Below, one piece after another: positions 30,265-40,302 of a stretch of DNA of 64,000 nucleotides. The DNA lies in assembly GCA_020740775.1 (NCBI GenBank), contig JAHEWK010000039.1, positions 1-64,000 of the forward strand, given 5' to 3'. The position numbers were made by a program, and so were the translations under genes. Every line of letters begins with the position of its first letter. The stretch's first letter is position 1. This DNA is from Ilyonectria destructans (taxonomy: Eukaryota; Ascomycota; Sordariomycetes; Hypocreales; Nectriaceae). Below the pieces are notes generated by a model that was not told the origin of the DNA, did no database searches, and saw only the letters and a list, made by a program, of their open reading frames with translations.

Positions 30265-31930
30265 ATGCCGCGACAAAAGATCGATATTGAGCCCTACCGA
30301 GAACAAATCCGCGTGAAATGGCAACTACGCTGGACGAACGCGGCCATATGCGAATGGCTCCGGACGGACCTGAGTGTCTCTGTTTCTGAAACTATCTTGA
30401 AGCGTTTTCTTCGACTCTGGGGCTTCCAACGCGAGGGCCGTACGGAAGTGACTGACGCCCTCCGGGACCGTTTACGCTTCCACTTCTTCGAACACTACCT
30501 TACGGACGAACGGCTAGTCCAAGTACTACAATCCGAGGGGTTTTCTATTACCCAAAGAGGCCTGATACGGCTACGTCAAGAGATGGGCCTTCGCAAGCGG
30601 CATACTCCAGAGGAAAATATTACCTTGCGAGAACAGGCCGTTGATTGTATCGCCCAAGCGGTCGACCCAACGCGCCGTTTAGCAGGGTACGGGCGCGAAT
30701 ACCTCCGAACGGAGCTGCGCCAACAAGGATTGTCCACGAGCCGAGATGTCCTCTACTCTGCCTATAAAGAGGTCCACCAACGACGCTTCCGAGACCGGCT
30801 GGACGAGTTCAGACGGCGCCGTACGGGCTGGACCTGCCCTGGGCCAAATTTCATCTGGTCTATCGATGCGTACGATAAATTAAAGCCATACGGCTTTGAG
30901 GTCTACGCGGGGATTGACGCGTACTCGAGATATATCCCTTGGTTTTTCGTCGGCTTTAGTACGCACACGTCCATCGGCGTTGGGCTCCAATATCTCTCGG
31001 TCGTTCGCGAACTTGGCTTTACGCCTCGGATTATACGGGCTGATCGTGGGAAGGAAACCCCGGTTGTTGCTGGCCTCCATTGGTACCACTCAAGTCAGAC
31101 CGGACGCGAACGGGTACAGCCACTTACGGGCGAGGCTGTACCAATTCAGTTTAAGGACTGCTTTGTGTACGGCAAGAGCATCCATAACGTCAAGATCGAG
31201 AGCTGGTGGAATCGTCTTTGTAAAGGCCGTTCGCAGTTTTGGCGGGTAAGGATACTCTCGAGCGCCTTCGAGCGTCCCCAAACGCCCCGTTACTAACTAA
31301 TACGTGCAGACTGTCTTCGGGACCCTACACACAATCGGGCTTTTCGAACCAAGTCAGATCTACGACCAGATTGCCCTTCTATATATATATATGGAACCTT
31401 TAGATACGGATCTGCGCAGCTTCGTACGGGTATGGAACAATCATTACATCCGCAAACAGTCCAACCGACCTCACGTCGTTCCTGGGGTCCCGTACATCCT
31501 CTATCACCACCCTGAACAGTCCCGTACGGAGGATTACAGGGAGCCAATTATCCCGGCCGTACTAGAGGAGATGGAGGAACTTCTTGGTTACAGATCATTC
31601 GATCTATCCTCGTATCTCTCTGCCGAGGTATTAGCGCTCTGCACGTCCGTACTCAGCCGTTCGATCAGGGAAGGGAGCGAACAGCGCCGTGTGAATGGTA
31701 TCGAGATCCCGCTTTATCGCTCATACGTTTACCTACGGGAAAGTCTCGAAGACCACTACAAATCCGGAGTCAACCCTAAATTACAGCTCCAGGAGCCGCC
31801 AACCGGAGGTATCCAACATTTAGAGGATACGTTGAGGATGCGAGGATTTGACCTGGACGGGCATGTACGTGGAAGAACGGACGGTTCCGAGAACGAATGG
31901 GATATAAATTCAGAAACAGGATCAGCTTGA
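30265..31930 (+). CDS. Integrase-core (rve-type DDE) transposase, two exons
   Basis: Exon 1 30265-31245 and exon 2 31310-31930 are joined by a 64-bp phase-0 intron (GTAAGG...CTAACTAATACGTGCAG), giving 533 residues. Residues 1-130 look like tandem HTH units (WTNAAICEWLRTDLSVSVSE; SITQRGLIRLRQEMGLRKR). The catalytic core shows D201 in IWSIDAYDKL, D260 in IIRADRGKET and E312 in VKIESWWNRL, with Y-G-F-E-V-Y-A-G-I-D-A-Y-S-R after the first Asp. The spacing is D-X58-D-X51-E. The RIESWW-like glutamate motif and the WNNHYIRKQSNRPHVVPG segment in exon 2 are features of integrase-core proteins that recur in fungi and animals. It presumably cuts the element at its TIRs in the nucleus. No stop or shift was seen. 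Confidence 0.85.
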
Positions 31931-31952
31931 GACTAACTATAGGGAAGATCTT

Positions 31953-33158
31953 CTACTCCAAAGAGGCCCGTTCAGAAACTTTCGCGTGTGAACGTGTACC
32001 TTTAAATACTGCGAAGGGGTCGGACTGCGAGAGGCTATCCCTAAAAGCGTCTTCGCAATCGTCGTCAGTACTACCTTTTTCAGATCCATACCGTACAGGC
32101 TCATCCGCAACTATTATCTCCTGAACGATTATGTCTACCTCTGCCTTGACTGGCTCCTTCTGGGTAGACTTAGTGGCCTCGGTCTTGACAGACGCCTTTC
32201 TGTCGTTCTTCCGTACTGGCCCACTCGGTTCTGTCTTGATTCGTTTGACTGTCGAAGTAGAGCGTTTCTCGGCCTTGACTGTAGTACTAGCTGGGGCCTC
32301 GGACGTATTGCGCTTGCGTCCTTGTGGATAGGCCAATACGGGCCTTTTACCCTTCGTACTAACCTTTTCGTCCCGTTCTGGTTGGTTGGCCGAGACGCCG
32401 GTGCGTAGGTGCAGGCGGATTTCCGACCGAGGAAGAAGTCCCGTCTGCCGCAGGAATGTCCAGAGCTGAGTAGACTCGTACGCTGCCTCACAGAATCGAA
32501 CGTTCAAGTTCAGGCTTGCTGGCTTCCCATCGATGGGAATAGCCGTCCACTCCCGTTCAGCCAGTTTTGCCCACTCTCCTGAGTTCGAAAAGAACCGTTT
32601 AATAAGGGCGGACATCAACTGCTGGTGTGTATCTGCTTCCAGGGCCGTATTGAACTGTACGGCCATTGGAAACCTATGTACGGCCATGACATCAAACCAC
32701 TCAAGGGTCTCGATGCCACCAGACTCGGCCGTACAGTAATTCCCAGCGTACAAGTACAACGATATTCCGATCTTACGGGGCTGTATAAGCTCCGTACTGC
32801 TCCGTTCGGCCTTAGTCTTGTCGTTCCGAATGCTGGCCTGACGAGCTTTATCCGCCTCTCGAAGAGCAGATGAGAAATTGGTTGCGCCGGCTCGATGAGG
32901 GTGTGCCGCTTGCGACTCGGTGTTTGAGGCGTACAGTCCTGGTTGGGGGCGTTCGGTCGCTGAAAAGGCCTTTCGGGTGCGGTCGGGTAGGCTCTGGAAG
33001 TCTACCTCTTCGAGGTCATCGTCGGAGGCAGCGTCAGAGGGCTTATCGGCTAGGGGGCTACCACAATACGGACAGGAGACCCAAGAGGGGTTGTCCCGTA
33101 AGATCGAGGTATGTTGAGTACGGACCCGGGCTGGGCAGTATACGAGTGTTGGGGCCAT
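31953..33158 (-). CDS. Third gene of the integrase-type element, unknown function
   Basis: A single 401-residue ORF, convergent with the integrase gene and only 22 bp from its stop. The N-terminus carries a possible zinc ribbon (VYCPARV, then WVSCPYCGSPL). The middle (residues about 130-250) looks folded (IGISLYLYAGNYC, ETLEWFDVMAVHRFPMAVQF, LNVRFCEAAYESTQLWTFLRQTG). The C-terminal third is basic and disordered and contains four psi-K-x-E sites (VKAE, IKTE, VKTE, VKAE), the SUMO acceptor consensus. I do not recognise the fold. Its preservation inside the TIRs suggests a function in transposition or in dealing with the host. Confidence 0.7.
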   Translation of the reverse strand: MAPTLVYCPARVRTQHTSILRDNPSWVSCPYCGSPLADKPSDAASDDDLEEVDFQSLPDRTRKAFSATERPQPGLYASNTESQAAHPHRAGATNFSSALREADKARQASIRNDKTKAERSSTELIQPRKIGISLYLYAGNYCTAESGGIETLEWFDVMAVHRFPMAVQFNTALEADTHQQLMSALIKRFFSNSGEWAKLAEREWTAIPIDGKPASLNLNVRFCEAAYESTQLWTFLRQTGLLPRSEIRLHLRTGVSANQPERDEKVSTKGKRPVLAYPQGRKRNTSEAPASTTVKAEKRSTSTVKRIKTEPSGPVRKNDRKASVKTEATKSTQKEPVKAEVDIIVQEIIVADEPVRYGSEKGSTDDDCEDAFRDSLSQSDPFAVFKGTRSHAKVSERASLE

Positions 33159-33337
33159 AACGAAGGGTAATAGATTTAGTACATGGTGTTGAAAGGATGA
33201 ATGTGCGCGGACGACACTGCTTGGGAGTGGACGAGGAATTACGTGGCCGTTCGCCCTCGGCCGGGCCGCCCACTCAAATTTGTTCCGTTTCAGGTATCAA
33301 GGTAACTTAGGTTTCGATGTGAATTAATCTATATACC

Positions 33338-33384
33338 GGGGTGGGGTGGGGACTGGGGGTGGGGACATGGGGTGTAGGGTGGGG
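33338..33384 (+). repeat. G-rich tract with G-quadruplex potential next to the right TIR
   Basis: At least five runs of three to five G separated by one to seven bases lie on the plus strand, about 35 bp inside the right TIR. The left end has no equivalent. Confidence 0.65.
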
Positions 33385-33416
33385 TCCCTGTATAGACTAA
33401 AATCGATGGAAAACGG

Positions 33417-33447
33417 GTTTTGACCCAGTGTAAGATATAGCCTTCCG
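33417..33447 (-). repeat. Right TIR of the integrase-type element
   Basis: Inverse of 28067-28097, followed by TA. Confidence 0.9.
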
Positions 33448-34347
33448 TACCCCCGGGTGGATCAAATCTTGATGATATTATTGATTGTTCTTCTTCGTCT
33501 TGTCTCCTCTTTTCTCTAGAGCGGGTTTTGTCGTCATCTTGCCCCCGCCCCCTCAGCCACAGATGCAGATACCTGATATTCTTATATCAAAAGGCCTCTC
33601 TCGGTGCATTATCCAGCCACAATCTAACATAAATTTCATTCATTCATTCATACGAACCCCTTGCCCCGTAACTTCTATCACGTCGGTTCCGGAACGAAGA
33701 AGTAATATTCTGAATGAAATATGGACCAGACACCGGCAGTGTGCCATCGAGCAAACGTACGTTCTCTGATACGCCTCTAGAGGGATCTGATCCAGAGCCC
33801 TCCGAGCCCATCGACGCCTCCTCCTCCTACCCGACGAATCATATCGAGGATGTCAAAGTCGAAGAAACTAGTATCCAAATCATTGTCTCGGCGAAAGAGC
33901 AATTACTTAAAGTTGCTCTGCAGGGAAGCAGTCCGGCCAGTTGATTGGGACAGTGGACGATCAGTCCTTTCGAGAAGTAGCTTGCACGTTAGTTGAGCGC
34001 CAGGGCGTTCTCAACCGGACAGAAGAGTCCAAATTCACGTAAGTGAGCTGGTCAACGGAAGACTGCTTCAAGAACTTGCCTATATTCGCGTCCCAAGGAA
34101 TATTGTGGCGGAACCAGTTGCTCATCAAGCCAGGTTGCTGTCTCTGCGCATGCAAATGGAAAATGCGTCGAGGTGAACCATCTGAATATGACCCAATAAA
34201 CGGAACGGGCCTGTTCCCTGCTGACGCACCTTTGACATTGAAAAGGTCTCCCAGATAGAAACAAATACCTGCTGCCCGTATGCTTTCGATTCGATAAATG
34301 TCTGACTCTAGCCCCGGACTCCCTGCTGTACCTCAAAAATCTACACC
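33448..34347. other. No gene firmly recognised
   Basis: A plus-strand ORF at 33714-33944 encodes a Ser/Pro/Glu-rich stretch of about 76 residues with no known domain. Other ORFs overlap it. TCATTCATTCAT occurs near 33638. Confidence 0.3.
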
Positions 34348-35190
34348 TCACTCTCTCCTCATCCTCACCAGCTCCTCTAACTTCGCAATGCACCCTGGCA
34401 AATACTCCTTCACCCCATACGCATAAAGGTAGTCTCTCTCCTCGACCAAATCACTCAACGCCACCTTGACCCAGTCCTCCGTCTTCTCTCTTCGTTCCCT
34501 TCTGGCCTGCCGCCTGTTCTTCTCCCACGCCAACTTCTGGCGGTACATCTGGCCGCGTTGCTGCTTGTTCGGCCTCCCAGTCTTGAACACACCGACATCT
34601 GCATCCTTCGACGTCCATCGCTGTGGGACTTTAGGTAACTCAGCTGCCAGGCTGGCTGGCTTCTCCCGCGCCTTGATCAGCGGCAGAAGTGCGTCATCCA
34701 GCAATTTGAAACTCGGGACGCTATTGTCGCATGGGGTACCGCACATCTTGCACGTGGTGTCGAGGTCAGTGTGTGACGCATCAGCCATGCTGAGCAGCAG
34801 GTTGAAGGCCAGCGTGGTGTCCATGGCGACTAGCTTCTTGACGGCACCCATGTGCTTGCGGGCGGAGGTGGCGTAGTTGGAGGTTGTGATCGCCGTGCTG
34901 TTACCGCTCATGATCTTGACCTTCTTGTCCAGCTCGTCGACGCGCTTGTCGAGGGCCGTGAGGGTGTCGGTGTAGAGCCTCTTGGCCTCTTTGTTGGTGC
35001 CTCCAGCGGTGATCTTCTTGGGCTTCGCGGAATTGGCTGTCCTGACCTGCTTTCTCTTTGACGCCTTTGCGGGACGAGTGGGGTGGTCGTTTTCTTTGTC
35101 GGAGCCCTCTCCGTTGTCTTTGGTGTCGCGCTTGCGCTTAGCGGAGCTGGATGGATTGAGCCGGCTACTGAGGCTGTTTAATGGGGTCAT
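34348..35190 (-). CDS. Hypothetical basic nuclear-looking protein
   Basis: A single-exon 280-residue ORF. The first 70 residues are Lys/Arg/Ser-rich with candidate nuclear localisation signals (AKRKRD, KASKRKQ). A short coiled coil follows (LDKRVDELDKKVKIM), then a possible zinc site CKMCGTPC and a helical region. Towards the C-terminus is a strongly Arg/Lys-rich helix (RQKLAWEKNRRQARRERREK) and a conserved-looking DYLYAYGVKEYLPGC motif. I do not recognise the family. Codon use is more GC-rich than in the AT-rich relics nearby. It could be a host gene or a domesticated TE protein. Confidence 0.6.
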   Translation of the reverse strand: MTPLNSLSSRLNPSSSAKRKRDTKDNGEGSDKENDHPTRPAKASKRKQVRTANSAKPKKITAGGTNKEAKRLYTDTLTALDKRVDELDKKVKIMSGNSTAITTSNYATSARKHMGAVKKLVAMDTTLAFNLLLSMADASHTDLDTTCKMCGTPCDNSVPSFKLLDDALLPLIKAREKPASLAAELPKVPQRWTSKDADVGVFKTGRPNKQQRGQMYRQKLAWEKNRRQARRERREKTEDWVKVALSDLVEERDYLYAYGVKEYLPGCIAKLEELVRMRRE

Positions 35191-35399
35191 TTTCGATGCT
35201 GTGTACTCCGTATGGTCGAACTAACTCAGCAGAGGTTAAGAAACTAGAAGGAGTGGATCCGTTTGGCAGAGGGAGACAAAGTTGAAATGGAAGATGTTCC
35301 AAGGTCAGACAGAAACAGGTACGCGTCAAGGAGCACGCGTCAAGCAGATCGCGTTGTGGAGCACAGACCATCTCGACGAGAGAAGAACCACCAAGAAGC
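35191..35399. other. Spacer, no gene recognised
   Basis: 5' flank of the preceding minus-strand gene. Nothing identified. Confidence 0.35.
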
Positions 35400-35624
35400 T
35401 TCTCCGCTCATCGAGGTCCCGCTGGTCCTCCACCGTGTAGGCACTCGGTCCGCTAACCGTGCCGACCTCGATAACCAGATCGCCACGTACCTCAACATCA
35501 ACTCCGACTCCGGCTTCGTGCCCCCGACGTGGCAGTCACATGTCGGCACCATAGTGGTTGCGCGCAAGGACAGGAAGCCGTTACGCTGCACCATCTCGAG
35601 GGCGTGTGCAGGGTTGGACATCTT
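35400..35624 (+). pseudogene. Relic of a conserved fungal protein domain, frameshifted
   Basis: The frame gives NINSDSGFVPPTWQSHVG then TIVVARKDRKPL, and in the next frame HHLEGVCRV. I remember this order (PP-W-x-VG-x-VVVARKD-KPL then HLEG) from uncharacterised fungal proteins. The change of frame near 35580 and the abrupt end where the TCGA-rich sequence starts mark it as a relic. Function unknown. Confidence 0.35.
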
Positions 35625-35820
35625 ACGAACGGGAACCGAATCGATAGATTCATTCGATGCCAAGTCTTACGAATGTCGAGTCGAATTTCTTGGCATTCGA
35701 TTCGCATCGAATCAAATGGGCGCACTCCATTCGACATCGAATCGAACATGCCACATTTCATTCGACATCGAATCGAATGGCGCTAAGCATTCGATCGATT
35801 TTCGATCGATTCGGTCGAAC
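35625..35820. repeat. Cluster of TCGAAT/ATTCGA palindromic words
   Basis: ATTCGA, TCGAAT and GATCGATTTTCGATC-type words recur more than ten times in about 200 bp, several as CATTCGACATCGAATCGAA. The density and inverted arrangement resemble subterminal repeats of a DNA transposon whose body I cannot see. Confidence 0.6.
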
Positions 35821-36901
35821 AGGACTCCCGATTGCAGAAACACGTTAGAGGGCCTAAATTTTAGCATAATTGATCGACGCGTTAAGAAGCTACTGGCGCG
35901 ATCTTACGTGACGACCCCAGAGCTGCAGTAGCCTCTAACCCACTTGCATAGGGTAGGTCGACACCAGTAACATGGCGGCGCACGCAAGACCGAAATATCC
36001 CAAACATACGCCGATTTTCCAGCAGAATCAAATGAATGCAACTAAAATTTAGTGCCTCTAGATTCTCTCACCGAGAGCTTTCTATTATTGCCAATCTTGG
36101 CATGATCAGACGAATATTTCAGACTTGGACTTTCATATATTGACATATATGGGACTCATAGTCTTCCTTTGTTCATCCAATCATCCCTCTTTTGTCTCGG
36201 GGACCTGTAACAAAACCAAGCCGTACCCGTGAACTGAAGTACCAGCAACTTCGCAGGACCCTCGCAGTGCTTTCACTTAGAGCATCAACTTCAAGTGCCC
36301 ACCGTTCCGCCTCACGTGTTCCAGTTTACGAAGAGCTCAAGAATCCGTTCTCAATTGACGCCAAATTAAAATGAGACCAAACGTGAAAGCCGATACGGGC
36401 AGAAAGACTGAGCAACGAGGGGATGAGACTTTTTGAGGCGTGTGCGCAGTGACGTGAGCCAATAGGGGCCTTGGAACCAAGAGGAACAGGGAATATATGG
36501 AACCTGGCCGCCGGAAAGCTTGCCTTTAGCCTGGGGTCTGTGGACCTGACCAACGAGACCTGTGAATTGGTTGGTTGCGAAGCGCGGGGAGGTTTAGTAG
36601 ATCAACACTTGGAAGAACCCCCTTCCGCCAATGGCTGGAACAAAGGTTGACTCCTTCGCTACGCTGGTGTCTTCACGCGCGACTGCTTCGGATTGGGACG
36701 CGCCATGTCGTCACTCGCACTGGTGGTCAATGGTTCATTCATTCTTACAAGACTCGGCAAGTTCAACGGCACTAGCGACTCGCGAATTTCGCGTTGACGA
36801 CAAAATGCGTGTGATACATGCGTGTTATTGGCCTTACACACCTGTGCAGCGATGGATGGATATTACTTGACCCTCCGCGCGCAGCCTCAATGGCTTCCAA
36901 C
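35821..36901. other. No gene recognised
   Basis: Short ORFs only. Left flank of the hAT element at 36902. Confidence 0.35.
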
Positions 36902-37326
36902 CAGTGTTGCTAATAATATGGCAAGAAAGTAGTATATTGCAATATAACCCATATGATATGGACTTTCTCATATTGTGACAATATGATATGAAGATTTTGA
37001 TATTGTGACAATATATTATGAGGATGTCCATATTGGCAATATATTATTTATATTGGGTTGTCAGTCCTGGGGCGAAATTGACTCTTGATGGTAGCTGGGC
37101 AGGCCATACCCTATACCAGCGGCAGGGATACTTGGCATTTTATTGGCTAGCATTCACCTCAAAACGCATCTTTATTGACAATCAGACCTAACACGCGACC
37201 ACGTGTTTCTTCCACGCGTCAGGGGAGGTACGATTGGTACGGACCATGTTGGGCTGGGCCTACCGGTGGTTGCCTGTCGACATTGGCCATCGTCACCTCT
37301 GTCGAGCCTTAGACAGACTTACCGCC

Positions 37327-40066
37327 ATGCCTCGACAACGCCTCCCTTTTGTAAAATGGTCACAACGAAGAGAGTCGTCAATTTCAGTCGACTTTTCGGA
37401 GTTTTCCAGCCAGCAGTTACATGGCCTAGACGAAAGCCAAACGTCCAAATCTCGACCTTGCACAGCCTCAACAACCTCCTCCACCAAGCCCAGAACATCA
37501 TGGGTCTTCTCTCATATGCCAGACGAGGAGATAGAGACGAGATACTACAATCAGCGGACCGGAAAAGAAGAGTGGCGCTGCAAACATTGTAACAGAACCT
37601 ATGCCTGTTCTGGGGGTACTGCGGCTCCTGCAAAACATCTTATGGACCCTCCTCCCGACGGCCACGGTCTGCCAACAGGAGCCCCGCGAACAGCTAAAGT
37701 GACAACGATACGAACGATTCTCGAACAAGCTCGTGCTGTGGCAGAAGAAAATCCCCCCAAACGCCGTCGGCTCAACGATCAATCCGGAGATTCGATCGAC
37801 CCTGACCAGCTCAGCGCTCCGAACAAAACAAAACAAAACAAAACTGATCATCATTTTGTTTTGTTTTGAAAAAATACAGGCTGATATTGGTTTGGTATTG
37901 ATTTGTATTGAATATTATCAAAATGTTATCAAAATCTTAGTGACAGGAGACGGCCGACCACCACCGGACCCGAGAACCAGATTTGCTTCATCGACGTTAT
38001 CAAGTTGGCTCTTTACGCTATGAGCTCGGCGAAGAATTGAAAAGGCGTTGCCGCCGGTATACGGAATGTTTGTGAGAGAGCCGGAAGACTGACTGGCTGA
38101 CTGACTAGGTGTCAGGCTCGATACCGATGAGGAATCGTCGAAAAATGGTTCATTGGGGTTAGCTAACTTTGATATGTGGGGGGGAAGAAAAAAAAAAATT
38201 CCTTTGTTGAAATAGGCCGACCCGCAAAAATGTGACAAGATTTTAGACAGTCGGAAGCACTTACCCTATGTCCGACTGACGGGGGGGAGCTTACCAAAAT
38301 ATACCAAAACTACCAATACAAAACGGCAGGCTAGTATTGTTTTGAATAGCCTTAATTTTGGTTTGGTTTTGTATTGGTTTGTATTGATTTGATTTGGTAT
38401 AGTTTTGTTTTGTTCGGAGCGCTGGACCAGCTCGAAGTGTTGTATGTGAGGTTTATTACGGCCTGTTCTCTCCCATTTCGGCTCGTGGAATGCCCAGAGT
38501 TCCGAGCACTTTTGGCCTACATCAATAACGATATCGATACTTGGCTTCCAGATACGCACGAGACCATCAGGAAATGGATCATGCGGCAGTACGAAGACCA
38601 GAAGGAGAAGGTCAAGCAGCGCATACAGTCGGCGAAGTCAAGAATTTACATCAGCTGCGACCTTTGGACTTCTCCCAACTCTTTGGCCATCTTAGGCGTA
38701 GTTGGTCACTATATCACGGAAGACGGCCAGCTGGAATACTATATTTTGGCGTTGAAAGACATCGACAGTGAGCATGACGGTTCTCACCTCGCTGCGGCAA
38801 TTTTGGAAGTGGTTGACGAATGGGGCTTTGCTTCGAAGCTTGGATATTTCGTGATGGACAATGCTGGCAATAACGATACAATAATGAGATCCCTTTCGCT
38901 TGGTCAGTACAACTCACTGTTTCTACTGATTGGCCCTAACATCCCACAGGCCTCCTACGCCGATATGACATCCAATACGATCCCAAGGTTCACCGACTCC
39001 GCTGCCAAGGTCATATCATCAACCTCGCCGCCAAAGCTTTCCTCTTCGTCACCGACAATGAGAAGCTCGAACGCGACGATGCTGGCCTGCATAATGTGAC
39101 ACTAAAGCAGATTGAAGCGTGGCGGAAGAAGGGTCCTCTTGGCAAGCTTCACAACTTCGTCGTTTACATCCAACGGAGTGTTCAGCGCAGCCAAAAGTTT
39201 CTTGCTATCAGCCACAACCGTAAGCTTGCGCGAGACAATGACACAAGATGGAGCTCGTGGTATACCATGTTGAGGGCGGCTTTGAATCTTAGAGATGCAA
39301 TTGACGGCTATTTTAACAAATGGATGGACCCAGATTGCGCTGGAGACGAGCTCTCTCCAGAGGACTGGACCATCTTGGAGAAGATCAAGTCCTTCTTAGA
39401 GAAGCTGAAGATGACGACCAAGGCTCTCGAGTCATCGTTTGCAACACTCGACAACGTCCTCTTGGCGATGGACTTCGTATTGGCACAATTCGAAGCCGGC
39501 AAGGAGGCAACTATCGACGATCCGGTGATGGCACCAATGTATAACTCGGGCTGGGCAAAGTTGGATAAGTACTATCGCCTTACTGACGAATCGCCTGCGT
39601 ATGTTGCAGCCATTGTGCTCCACCCTTCGCATAAATGGCACTACATCCAGGAGAACTGGAAAAAGGAGTGGGTTGAGTCTTCAAAGACGTTGATTGAGAC
39701 GCTGTGGAACGAATATAAACCTGTGGAATCACCGCTTCCTCTCTGCGAGGTCCCATCGACGACCACGAACGAGTTCTTGAATTGGAGGAACAAGCACCTG
39801 CAGCCGTCACTCGTCATGGACGAATACGAGCGATATTGCAATTCCGAACGGGTTTATAGCTTTATAAGCGCCCTTGCATGGTGGCTAGAGGAGACGCAGC
39901 AGAAACCTACCCGAGCCTGAGCAAGATGGCCGTGGATATACTGTCAATTCCTGCAATGTCTGCGGAGCCTGAACGACTCTTCTCTGGGGCAAAGATAACG
40001 ATTACAGACCGTCGAAATCGACTTGGAAGTGATGTAATTGAAGCATTGGAGTGCCTGAAGTCATAG
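37327..40066 (+). pseudogene. hAT transposase, broken by a MITE and a frameshift
   Basis: The N-terminal part (37327-37811) has a BED-type zinc finger (WRCKHCNRTYACSGGTAAPAKHL). The frame is cut by the MITE and resumes exactly at 38433 after one copy of the 8-bp duplication. Then come PEFRALLAYINND, the catalytic region ISCDLWTSPNSLAILGVVGHY and FVMDNAGNNDT, and a 47-bp intron (38903-38949, GTCAGT...CACAG). CQGHIINLAAKAFLF follows in the spliced frame. The C-terminal hATC dimerisation domain (MAVDILSIPAMSAEPERLFSGAK) is one frame over; a shift lies near 39904. So the gene has two lesions and should be inactive. Confidence 0.88.
37812..38424. mobile_element. 613-bp hAT-type MITE
   Basis: TIRs start CAGCGCTCCGAACAAAAC and are flanked by a perfect 8-bp duplication GACCAGCT (37804-37811 and 38425-38432), the hAT hallmark. 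Subterminal zones contain AACAAAACAAAAC and TATTGGTTTGGTATTG words. No coding capacity. The TIR shares its first nine bases, CAGCGCTCC, with the 1.2-kb element at 55190. Confidence 0.92.
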
Positions 40067-40302
40067 TTTGGGATACAAGATTTTCAGGGTGACGAGATTT
40101 GTGCAGAAGCGGTTTAGTGATGGGGTCACGTGGAATATATTGGATGTATTGTCACACTGCCAATATATTGGGTTCTTGGCAATAAATACAATATGAGTTA
40201 TGTTCATATTGGGTAATACAATATGCACCCTTGACAATACAATAATATTGCGAGGGGTTCCATATTGCCAATATCGTATTGTTTATATTATTAGCAACAC
40301 TG

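Larger units (their letters stand above)
28067..33447 (+). mobile_element. Three-gene integrase-type DNA transposon
   Basis: Inverted repeats starting CGGAAGGCTATATCTTACAC and running 31 bp (28067-28097 and 33417-33447) bound a 5381-bp unit. Each end is flanked by TA, possibly the target duplication. Inside are a spliced Cys-rich gene (28692-29741, +), a spliced integrase-fold DDE transposase (30265-31930, +) and a third gene (31953-33158, -). All three have clean frames. TACGG/CCGTA words, which begin the TIRs, recur densely across the whole unit and not in its flanks. I know of integrase-like eukaryotic transposon groups (Ginger, IS3EU), but cannot place this one. Confidence 0.8.
36902..40302 (+). 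mobile_element. hAT element with an inserted MITE
   Basis: Ends are inverted repeats CAGTGTTGCTAATAATAT (from 36902) and its complement (to 40302). Both subterminal zones (36930-37060 and 40140-40290) are full of CAATATATTG and TATTGGCAATA words. The interior carries a hAT transposase. The 8 bp outside the two ends (CTTCCAAC and ATACAGGT) do not match, so the flanks were changed after insertion. Without the MITE the element would be about 2.78 kb. Confidence 0.85.

Noticed and set aside
35263..35931. 222-codon plus-strand ORF as a complete gene
   Set aside because: Only an internal part resembles a known fungal domain, its frame changes near 35580, and the rest is TCGA-repeat DNA.
37918..38238. 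ORF inside the MITE
   Set aside because: Non-autonomous element with low-complexity codons and no domain.
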